64,000 bases of DNA from Acanthochromis polyacanthus (taxonomy: Eukaryota; Chordata; Actinopteri; Pomacentridae). The notes beneath the pieces are model-generated. The model was not told where the DNA came from. It did no database searches and was given only the letters and a program-made list of their open reading frames with translations. Below are positions 1 through 10,813 of this stretch, piece by piece; positions within the stretch are counted from its first letter, which is position 1, and the number at the start of each line of letters is the position of its first letter. The position numbers and the translations under genes are program-made. The stretch lies in the NCBI RefSeq assembly GCF_021347895.1, contig NC_067122.1, forward strand, positions 36,860,215 through 36,924,214, given 5' to 3'.

Positions 1-639
1 TCCAGGGATTCCCTGAGCCACTGGCCTTCCAAAATTCTGGCTTAGGGCCAACTCCTCTGCCTCCGTTAGAGGTGGTGGTGCAGGGCCACCACCCATTTTA
101 CGGGCATCTGCTCTCTTTCTGTTGGCTGAGCAGAAGTCTGTGTTAGTTTAAATAGGCTTAATTATTTAACAGAACATGATATGGATGCAGACATTTAGGC
201 TATGTGTGGATAAACAACTGCAGTCAAACAGCCACGTACCTAATATTTAGGCTACTTTACAATGTAAAACATGATCAAAAAGAATTTCCCCCATGAGATA
301 ATGCTGAGGTCTTACCTGTTTGAACAATGTTTTTGTATTTCATCTTCAGCTGCTGCCCCGTGCACTTCTCCCCCATGGGATTGCACCGAAATGAAATAAC
401 TTAATATTCTACCATTCAAACAGTTTACCCTGTAATATTATTGTGATTTCAAAGGCCTACATTTAAACTTACGCATTGACCCGGGCAGCAATGTTCTCCC
501 ATGCCGTCTCCCTCTCTTTCGCAGCTGCAGCGGTGTTGCACTTCTTTCGAAAAACGTGTTCGAAGTCGCCATATGACCGCATTAAAATATCCAGTTCAAG
601 TGGCGTAAAATACGTCGCTCTCTGCTTCCCCGTTGCCAT
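1..639 (-). CDS. PIF/Harbinger-associated Myb/SANT-like DNA-binding protein, 3 exons, 3' end outside window
   Basis: Three minus-strand exons fit together: exon 1 at 639-473 (ATG at 639, donor GTAAGT), exon 2 at 386-316 (donor GTAAGA) and exon 3 from 125 off the window edge (acceptor CAG). Exon 1 encodes a tri-helical Myb/SANT-like domain (start MATGKQRATYFTPLELDI, later WENIAARVNA). Exon 2 encodes the conserved QQLKMKYKNIVQT block. Exon 3 gives ANRKRADARKMGGGPAPPP and a Pro-rich linker. This layout is characteristic of the second protein of PIF/Harbinger transposons, which binds element ends and helps the transposase enter the nucleus, and of related host genes. The expected AG acceptor before exon 2 reads CG (around 387-388), consistent with a one-base loss, so this copy may be defective. 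The Harbinger-like terminal repeat upstream supports a transposon rather than a host gene. Confidence 0.75.
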
Positions 640-766
640 AGTGACTCGTCAAATCGGGGCTCCACTAATGCTGTCTTTTTACAGTCGCGGTGCACGCGCG
701 TAACTCCGGGTCCAACTACTCCGAGTTAATTAACCCAACTCAAATCAGCCGTTGTGAAACCGAAAA

Positions 767-853
767 CTCAGAGTTTTCTATCTCAGAGTAGATCAACTCA
801 GAGTTGCGGAAGAAACTCAGAGCTTCTTGAACCTGCTTCGTGAAACAGGCCCC
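767..853 (-). mobile_element. PIF/Harbinger terminal and subterminal repeats
   Basis: Read on the minus strand the element starts at 853 with GGGGCCTGTTTCACGAAGCA, a form common at fish Harbinger ends. Inside it lie three or four copies of the near-palindrome AACTCAGAGTT (about 767-825), which look like transposase-binding subterminal repeats. It lies upstream of the Myb/SANT-like gene with matching orientation. The other end is outside the window. Confidence 0.6.
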
Positions 854-909
854 AGGTGGCTGCCGACTCTGACGTCACGCTTCACTTTGTTGCATAAACA
901 CAAGACAAG

Positions 910-990
910 ATGCTGAAGACCTCTGCTGTTTGGGAATTCTTCCGTTTAACTGAAGACAAAACGAAGGCAGTGTGCAAAATTTGCGTCCAG
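910..990 (+). pseudogene. BED zinc-finger remnant of a hAT-type transposase
   Basis: An ATG at 910 opens a short frame reading SAVWEFFRLTEDKTKAVC followed by KIC. That is the first half of a BED finger, with the aromatic W/F residues and the first CxxC pair, as found at the N-terminus of hAT transposases and ZBED proteins. The His/Cys half is missing: the frame runs straight into a 50-bp tandem repeat at 991. No hAT catalytic core follows within several kilobases. It is a broken fragment. Confidence 0.6.
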
Positions 991-1190
991 GAGACCAGAC
1001 GAATGGATCCAAATACTCGGGCGGGTCTCTTCTGGTCCGGGAGACCAGGCGAATGGATCCGAATATTCGGGTGGGTCTCCTCCGGTCCTGGAGACCAGGC
1101 GAATGGATCCGAATATTCGGGCCGGTCTCCTCCAGTCCGGGAGACCAGGTGAATGGATCCGAATATTCGGGCCGAGCCGGGCCGGGCCGG
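991..1190. repeat. 50-bp minisatellite, 4 copies
   Basis: The phrase GAGACCAG recurs at exactly 991, 1041, 1091 and 1141, so the period is 50 bp. Each unit carries GAATGGATCC, a GAATATTCGGG-like block and GGGTCTCC, which pairs with GGAGACC of the next unit. Units differ at only a few positions. It sits where the BED finger would have continued. Confidence 0.9.
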
Positions 1191-2146
1191 GCCCGAATAT
1201 ATAGGTTAATGTGACAGGGTCGAGTTTTTATAGACTATTGCATGTTTTATTCTTTTATATTCTGTTTGTTGTGATTTTAGTGAGCTTTACTGCATGCATT
1301 TTTACTAAACCGACTTTGAACGCCTCACAGGCAGGTCGCAATCAACAGCATTAGCAGCAGCTGTGGAGACGGACCTGACACTCCTTTTAAGCAGCAGCAG
1401 GGCAGCAGTACAGCAGGAAGAGTGGCGATGAAAAGAAGGTTGTGCCGGGAAGAGAACCGTGACTGACGAGGGCCGTGGCAGAGGACGGGAGCCACGACAG
1501 CAAGATGGCCTTGATGGACAGACACGGCGGGGACTGAAGCAAGGAAGGAGGGACACTATGGAGCTGGGAGCCGGCAAACTTCCAGGTGGAGAGGAGCGCC
1601 ACTGTAATTGTAGCCGTACGAAACCCGAGGGAGATTGGCAGGATGCTAGCTCCAAAAGTCGGCAGGACGCCAACAGAGTGACGGTGTAGTGAGAAGTCAC
1701 AACATGACGGACTGGAGGAGAGGGGAAGCTACATGGAAAAGCAGAGGGCTGTGTTTGCAAGGCACCCCTCTCCCGGCTAAGTATGCTTTCTGTTCATTCA
1801 ACCACATATTTTAGTCAAGGGTGTCTCTGTCTAGCCTCCTGTGAACAGTGGAGTGACTGTCTCCCTCTTCTGAACATTTTTTAGAAAATTCTGACCATCG
1901 CCTTGGAGGCCACTGAGCGGTTGAGCGAGATGGGAGGAGGACTGGGAGCTGGGATTTTTAATTCTGTTTTATTAGCATAAAACCGGTACATTTTAATTTG
2001 AGTTTGTGGCTTTTTTTAACCTGCTTACCCAATTCAAAGAACCTGCAATTTTTAACTGAGTCCTAGGCTCTTTTAATCCTAGGTGGCGTTGGCCTTTTCA
2101 TAAATCTTTTACCTTGCTTTAAATTACATTGTAATTTCCCCAAATT
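1191..2146. other. No gene recognised
   Basis: It opens with a GC-rich GCCGG repeat (1170-1195) whose CCCGAATAT mirrors the minisatellite. The rest is unique-looking sequence with short chance frames on both strands. I see no known domain or element end. Confidence 0.4.
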
Positions 2147-3580
2147 TTGACACGGCCAGCGGTCAGTAGCATGCATCACAGTAATGCTATTGCAAACTGG
2201 TTGACAGAATGGATTCATGCAGGCGCAGCTGTTCCAAAGGAAGCTGTGAGTGATTTTTCTCTGCCCATTCTTGGAGCTCTGGTCAACATTTTCACTCCTC
2301 ATCCTGATCTTACGACTTACATTAATGAATGCTTTAATGCCTTACGTGTGAACTACTCTGCAAAACTTCCCCCTTGTTTTGTTGGGGTTGATGTTGCATA
2401 CTGCATCAAGATGATCTGCCAGTGGGGCTGCCTGAAAAACGAAGCACATTGTGTCAAAAATTTCTTTGCCAGCTTCTTGAGTCGCAATCCTTGGACCGCG
2501 CAAAACATATCTTACGTGCTATCACTGTTGTTGCTCTCAGTGAGGCAGAGGGTGATGACAGTTCTGGAGTCCCTCTCGCATCAGAAAGGTGCAAGAAATA
2601 TCTCGAAGCCCAAATTGCAGAAGACTCCATCATCATTCCAAATGAAGAGAGAGAGGAAATGAAAACAGTGGATCCATGTGAAACAGAAATGCATGAAGAG
2701 AGCAGGTCACTTGCTGCAGTTAACAGGGATCAAGACAATATTTACTTCCTCTCTGAGATTATTCCCCATATAATACGACTTGCAAGTTATCACTCTGGAC
2801 AGGAATAATGCTTCCTCTCTTCCAAAGCATCAACATCACAGCAAGTTCAGCCACTGTTGAAGCAGAGTTCAGAAATATGAAACATGGCCTTTTCAAACAC
2901 AAAAACTTGCCGTTCGAGTTGATCGCTTCATCTTTCCTTCATTGAAGGAAATATGTGGATTTGCTCGACAAAAGGGGAAAAAAACACAGATGAGGCAACA
3001 GTGGCATCAGTGATAGCTACAGAAGCCAATCCAGCATCCATGACTACCCACAGTGCAGAAGGCAAGATGAAAATGGATGCTCACCCTTTTGTGGAATCTG
3101 ATGCTGCCACAAAAATTCCTCCAGCAGTGGACGAAGCAGTTGAAAACTGGAGAGGCCTAGTGGCCAAAAAAAAAGAAGAGGACTTCCTACCTCTCTCTGA
3201 ATGGCTCCACATAGATCCATCTTTTGGGGCAAAAAGAGTGAAGGTAGGGTTATTAAAAAATGGAAACCTTCATCAGCCTATTAGACTTGGTAAATCAAAT
3301 ATCTCTGTGTTGAACACCTGCACATTTGATGCGTTTTGTCAGTCCTTATGTTGTGCTTTCTCTGACGGCTCTGCATTTCAAAATGTTATTACAAGAGGGA
3401 CCTGAAGCCAGAGGGAGGCCACATTCTCAGACCTTCTTGGACTTACCCAAATAATCCTGCCCATGTCCTACAAGCATCAAATACAATGAGGCCTTCATTC
3501 AGTTGTGTGACAGTATTGGACCCTGTCAACCAGCACTTTCATCATTTCCAAAGAATGAAGAAGGGCAATCATTTTAAAAG
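2147..3580 (+). pseudogene. Decayed transposon-type protein, frameshifted, family not assigned
   Basis: Coding-like blocks lie in different frames of the plus strand. The first (2147-about 2420) contains PPCFVGVDVAYCIKMICQW. The second (about 2422-2808) contains LDRAKHILRAITVVALSEAE. A third (about 2809-2950) contains ITASSATVEAEFRNMKHG. The last (2953-3405) contains EWLHIDPSFGAKR, LLKNGNLHQPIRLGK and VLNTCTFDAFCQSL. At least two frameshifts separate them. The last motif recalls the NTC...D..Q active-site block of ubiquitin-protease-like folds seen in some large fish transposon proteins, but that is inference. I do not know the superfamily. A further frame continues to about 3,600 (DPVNQHFHHFQRMKKG). 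Confidence 0.5.
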
Positions 3581-4068
3581 AAATGGTATGAGAACGACCC
3601 AATGCTAGAATACACCCAATGCTAGAATACACCCGAAGTCTTCATGCCATGTTTTGTTTTAGCTGCTGTAAATTTTTGAGATTCCACGTTACACTCTTTA
3701 TGAATATGGGTTGCTACAATTCAACCAGTTATATTGTAAACTGTGTTTCTGTATGCTGTTTCAAATTTGTGCTCCATGTGCCACCTATTAACTTTGAGTA
3801 CCTGCCCCCCCAAAGGTCTCTGCACAGCCCTGATGGAGACCTCAACTGGCAAAGAAAGTTTGAGAAGAGAGAGAGAAGAAAGAAAAGGGAGAAGGTTTGA
3901 CAAAAAATACACCTGCATTTCTGTATTTACAAAGTTTTACAGCTGAGCTGAAAGTTCTAGGTAAAAGAGAAGAAAGTCCCTTTTTTGCTTCCAACACTCC
4001 TCTCTCCATTATATCCTCCTCTTTAGATTTATCTCACTCCATATATATATACATACATACGCCAACTA

Positions 4069-5704
<1,636 letters not shown>

Positions 5705-6557
5705 TATGTACATATAATCTGTAGACTCGTGTGTATTAACTGATAAAGGGGAAAAGGTTAGTGCTGTCTACTTGTTCAACTTTGAAAACTTGACTCTCCA
5801 AAGACTTAGTCTTGAGACTTAAAGAGCAAAAAAAAATTACAGTGACGAGTGACCTAATGTTGACAAAAATATTAAGAGTAAATTATTGGAGACAGATAAT
5901 ATTTTGATTCTGCTACTACACATACAAGGTCAATCTAAAAGTTTATTTTCAAGTCGAAGAAGTCACAGTGTGTCATAAAACTGTTTGAGTATGAGAGTGT
6001 AAAGAGCTCTGGGGCTGTCATTTGAAGATATTTTCTAATGTGAGCGGAAAGTTACTATTTGAAGTGTAATAAGAGCTGAAGTTCTTCTGGGGGAGATCAT
6101 CTAGAACCAATGTCATACTTTTTTGGAAAATACTAATTTCAGAGACACCACCAAAAAATCCTATCTTATTATTTATTTTTTAAATTTTTCTGATTTTCAA
6201 TAATGTTTACACACACTGACATTTATTTGTGTACATGTATTTTAAGTTATGTAATTAAAGTAGGATGGCTAACAGTTTAACAACAAACTTCACTGTTTAG
6301 AATGACAGTAAACTTAAATGAAAATGTGACAATACTACAAGCATACGTACAATTCTTACGTATAAAATGTCTGTTTAAGCAGAATATCACTGTTAATAAT
6401 CTATAAGTCACAGAAAGTTTGGTCCTGCCTAGTGCAGACATAGCCCATCTGCTAGAAATGTTCACCAGAAACTTTTCACGTATCCGGTGGAAAACCAAAC
6501 TGTAAAGTTTTTAGTGAAATACACGCAGATATTAACGAATGTTTGGTTGACAAACAT
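5705..6557. other. No gene recognised
   Basis: AT-rich sequence between transposons. Small frames occur on both strands (for example 6277-6498, minus) without any domain that I recognise. Confidence 0.4.
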
Positions 6558-7302
6558 GGGCTGTGTCTGAAATCGCATACTAACGTACCACTCATACTAA
6601 GTGTGACGTCAAAATAAGTATGTAGTGCGTTCACATTAGATAGTATGAAAAGGCTGAGGACGCGAGAAATACCCGGATGTATACTATATCCGGAAAATTT
6701 TTAAGTATGCACGGTGACCACGCTAGTCATACTCAACCGCCAAATAATGCTTTGCGAGCTATCCACCGAAATGGAAGCCTCCGCGGGATATGTGGCCGGA
6801 CCGGGGCGATTTTTAATTTTATTTTATGTGGTTAAGGAGTCATCCTAATCACCCCACAGATTTAAGAAATAGGCGTTTTCTGACCAACGTTTTAAATTTG
6901 TCAGACGCCTCACTACGTGCTACTGAATGCTAGCAGCTAGTTGCAGCAGCTCGCTTTGCATACAGAACAAGTAGCAGCTACCTCCAGTAGCCTGCAGCTA
7001 CAACTGAAACAATTCGCATAATCTGGCTAATAACTGCATGAGGAGTGCCGGCTTGAAATTGCCACATTAATTATGCGACTGTTTGTTAGCGTAAAATCGA
7101 CCTGAAGCCGGCATTCAGCCGAGATATTTGATAGCCGTACTTCCGATTTTTGTCGTCGGAGGTTTGAAATGCATTATGGGAAACGTAGTAGTATACTACA
7201 GTGTGAACGGTCGGCATTCTAATCATACTTATAGTATGTAGTATACAGTGTATATACTCATTGAGACTGTAGTACGTTAGTATGCGATTTCAGACACAGC
7301 CA
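6558..7302. mobile_element. MITE with GGCTGTGTCTGAAATCGCA ends
   Basis: The left end GGCTGTGTCTGAAATCGCA followed by TACTAACGTA is mirrored by the right end TACGTTAGTATGCGATTTCA and GACACAGCC near 7301. Further inside, repeated TAGTATG/CATACTA words form subterminal repeats. There is no coding capacity. The same left end recurs at 21075. Target duplication is unclear because both copies are preceded by CATG. Confidence 0.75.
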
Positions 7303-8159
7303 TGTTGCTACATGTTAGCTAGTTAACCTGCTGTTAGTCATAGCTATGACCTTTTTTGCTTTTGGCAAATAGCTGCAATGACACAGAGAGTGAAAAAGTT
7401 CAAGGGGTCTGAATACTTTCCGTACCATATGTTTGGTAAATGAGGGCTGTACCAGCATTCCTTCTGCTGCTCAAGAGTTGGAGTTGAGTCAACCGTTGGA
7501 GAAGAGCTCCCTCACCTTGCTGAAATTATGCATAGTTTATAGTAGCAATGCTAAAAATTATGCACAATTTCAGCATTAATATACAAGTTAATGAAAGAGG
7601 ACACACTGTACTTTTTTGTAAGATTTACAGTTCTGTTCCTCTTTCATCACTTTTTCCTTTTATGCAGTTCTTGTCTTAGATAAATATAATTCTTATTGAA
7701 GAATATGTCAAAATAACGGAGACGGAAGGGTGGCCGTTCCACAAGACCTCGGGTAAATTGCATACCGTTTTCAAACATCGTTGTTTTTCTCTGGGCAGTG
7801 TGGTGACATTAATATTTACAACTCCTCTCACTTACAGGTTTTCATCATGGAAGAAAACTGGCTGCAATTGCTTCTGATGTTGACAGTTATTCAGGAAGGC
7901 TGATTTGCACTGTATCTGGTAATCTTGTTCACTGCACTGCAGCAGGATCTTGATCTTACTCCATTGCCATCTGATGCTACTGAATTTCAAAAAAATGACC
8001 AAAGCTGCTTGCCAAGTGTGCAAAGAAAGCATGCCACTGCATATTCTAGCATCGTATGTTAATAGTTGTATGGACTCAAGATGTTGAGGTGAATGACAGA
8101 TTATATTGTATTTTTACCTATTTGTACACAGTTTGAAATTTTAAGCCACATTTACATTA
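7303..8159. other. No gene recognised; small DNA-transposon relic near 7400
   Basis: The words AAGGGGTCTGAATACTTTCC (about 7400) look like the decayed tip of a Tc1-type element. The rest shows no recognisable coding domain on either strand. Confidence 0.35.
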
Positions 8160-8505
8160 CATTTCACTTGAAAACAAAAAAGTATTTCCTTTGCCTTGTT
8201 GGGTTTGTACACCAATAAAATCTGCGTTTACATTGGAAAGCTGGAAGGACTGAAAACGCCATATGCCATTTTTCCACAATTTTGCTTCTTAAGTCCTCAG
8301 ACACTTCTCGGCACTTCTTTCTTTTCTCCATGCTTGTGACACTTTGGTACATTCTAAATGGCTTCAGGTGTGATTTCTAGATTGCCTGCACCTGTTACTG
8401 CCACAGGTGAGTTTAAACAAGCATCACATGCTTGAAATAAAATGATTTACCCACAGTTTTAAAGGGGGCGCCAACAATTTGGTCTGGCCCATTTTTTGAA
8501 TTTTA
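8160..8505 (-). pseudogene. Tc1-type transposon relic with transposase N-terminus
   Basis: On the minus strand 8352-8164 reads MEKRKKCREVSEDLRSKIVE, the start of a Tc1 transposase first helix-turn-helix. It then degenerates. Upstream at 8464-8500 the sequence GGGGGCGCCAACAATTTGGT resembles a Tc1 terminal repeat. No catalytic domain remains. It is not the same family as the 1.64-kb Tc1 copies. Confidence 0.65.
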
Positions 8506-9932
8506 TGTAAAATTGTCATTTTTGGCCTTTTTCTTCTGCAATATGTTTTTTCAGTACTCATCAAGGAAATCAACTTGTTTATACCAAAAGCATTTGTAAT
8601 TGCAAAATTTTCTAGGAGGAATGGTGTATTTCATGGAAAAATTCTATAGATGTCAGTACTTTCATCAATGACTACATCCTGTTAATGCCAGCAAATCACC
8701 AGCCCAAACAAAAAGTGGAGGGAGGCTTAGGCAGACTACGTTGGATCCAGCATGTGGGAGAAGCATGGATAACCTACAGCAAGACAAGCTAACAAAGGCC
8801 ATGGCAAAATGGATGGCTACCAACTGCAGGCCGATTAGTTAGGGCTAGCTGACAGGCATTCACATATTTGCAATAGTAAAATTTTAATGTGTAAAATGAC
8901 TGTTAAGGCGCAGAGTGAGAACCCAAGGTAAAAGTGCACAGATCAGGCAGAGACGTATTCAGGGTTCAGATGTAAATTATTTAACACAAGAATAGCAAAC
9001 AACCAAACAAATGGGGAGGGGAAGGAGCACTAAGAATTGAACTAAACAATAAACTACCAGCCAGGACTAAAGAAAGGACAAGAAGGAAATTAAGCTAAAC
9101 TAATCTCACAAGCTGGGCAGGGAGGGGGGTTTGAGGGTCCAGCAAGCAGCCAAGCAGAACCGAGCAGGTAGGAGGGTCCAAAGCCTCATCCAGAGGCGAG
9201 TACAAGAATTCAGATAAATGACAAGGATGGCAGGACTGAGGCAGATCTGGGCAGCATGGCCAACGGAACTGCAGGCACAAGAGACAACTTAATAATGAGC
9301 AAAAACACAAGCACAACAATGTGCTGTGGCCAATCACTGACATCTAGGAGTTGAAGCTACAACCTGGCAGGGAGTGGAGTGAGGAGTTGGCTTTTATGGA
9401 GGAGGAGATGTGTCAGGTGTGCTGTGCCTCAGCTGCCCAGTGTTGCTGTTGACAAAGATTGATTAGTATCAGCTGCTGCAGGGAGCTGCACAGGACTGAG
9501 ATAGTTAAGGAGATAGAGAAGGAGGGAGAACAAACGAGAGCAACAGAATGAGGAGATGAGGGAGGCAAGAGGAGGTCAGGTGGAGGGGCAGATGCAGGGG
9601 TCCTGAAACAGTGTGAGGGTCATACAGTTTCCTCATAGCATTTTTACATTTACTCCAGTCCTGGAGTATTTCACTGTACTGTACTGAAGTAAAAAATTTG
9701 GGCCACTTCTAATTTACTTAAGTGATCCATTTTCTTCTTATTTTTACCACCCATACGTTATATTCCACTGTATTTTTTTTAGACAGCTTTAATTAGTAAT
9801 TACTTTTCAAATTGCATCTTTTTCTATATAAAACATATGAAAGGTTTGTAAAATATGATATTTTGTTATAAATTAAACTACCCAGTGCTCATACAAGTGG
9901 ACCTGATTTGTAAGAAACTAAGATATCTGTTT
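8506..9932. other. No gene recognised
   Basis: Purine-rich stretches lie at 9000-9300 and 9500-9600, with a simple AT-rich tract near 9700-9850. No domain, terminal repeat or splice structure that I can support. Confidence 0.35.
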
Positions 9933-10054
9933 TCTCAGGACGCTAGAAAGCAAATCTTGTTCCAAAATCACGAGATAGCTCGCGAAAATACCAGTGTTTT
10001 GCCGTGAGGTATCGTGCAATTTCGGAATGAGATTTGCTTTCTAGCGTCCTGAGA
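9933..10054. repeat. Long hairpin / short MITE-like inverted repeat
   Basis: The arm 9933-9963 (TCTCAGGACGCTAGAAAGCA...) is the reverse complement of 10024-10054 with 2 mismatches in 31 bases, around a 60-bp loop. It is either a tiny foldback element or the remains of one. No flanking duplication is obvious. Confidence 0.7.
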
Positions 10055-10499
10055 TTTGGATACAGACCACAACAAATAGCGATCGCCAAGTAATGTGGAG
10101 GTTTTCGTTCACTTCTCATCTCTAGTATGTTGTGGGACACTTGTTGAGACTATCTGAGCCGGTCAGTGTGGGGAAAAAAGCACGTTAGGGCGGACTTTGA
10201 TGCGGGGGGGTGCAAATTGCCCCATTCTTTTCGCTAGCTGAGCTGCTAAGCTGCCTGCCTGGCTAAATACTGGAGCTAAAATTCATTTCTCCATCACTCA
10301 CATGTATGAAATGACAAATGAAAACAGACCCCAGGTTGAAAAAAAAACAAAGTTCCCCTTTAACATTTTGAGTCTCGCAACAATCCTGTTTTATTTTGCT
10401 ATGCATATGTGTTGTGTTTTTTTTTTAAAATTGGCTAGTTATCATGTTATCATTATTCATTTAAGGTGTACATTATTTCTATCAAAGCAGAAAAAGCAG

Positions 10500-10745
10500 A
10501 TACACTCAACAAAAATATAAACACTTTTGTTTTTGCTCCCATTTTTTACAAGATGAACTCAAAGATCTAAAACTTTTTCCACATACACAATATCACCATT
10601 TCTCTCAGATATTGTTCACAAATCTGTCTAAATCTGTGATAGTGAGCACTTCTCCTTTGCTGAGATAATCCATCCCACCTCACAGGTGTGCTATATCAAG
10701 ATGCTGATTAGACACCATGATTAGTGCACAGGTGGGCCTTACAGG
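10500..10745. mobile_element. Tc1/mariner terminal fragment (TACACTCAACAAAAATATAA type)
   Basis: Begins TACACTCAACAAAAATATAA and continues through TTTTTGCTCCCATTTTTTAC and CTCCTTTGCTGAGATAATCC to TGCACAGGTGGGCCTTA, a terminal-repeat sequence very common in fish and other aquatic animals. No transposase and no second end follow, so it is a truncated copy. Directly after it CAGGGTGACCCAGAAGTTTG looks like the tip of yet another DNA element. Confidence 0.65.
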
Positions 10746-10813
10746 GTGACCCAGAAGTTTGGAAACAAAGTTTAACTGCAGTGTCTATTTGAGTTGGGGT
10801 GCGTGAATTCACT

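Noticed and set aside
1305..1760. 151-codon minus-strand frame
   Set aside because: Ser/Pro/Cys-rich low complexity, no domain, and overlapping frames on both strands. Looks compositional.
10746..10813. Remaining gag/pol of the LTR element beyond the L1 3' end
   Set aside because: The sequence there looks like DNA-transposon tips and not retrotransposon coding, so a simple L1-in-gag insertion was not supported.
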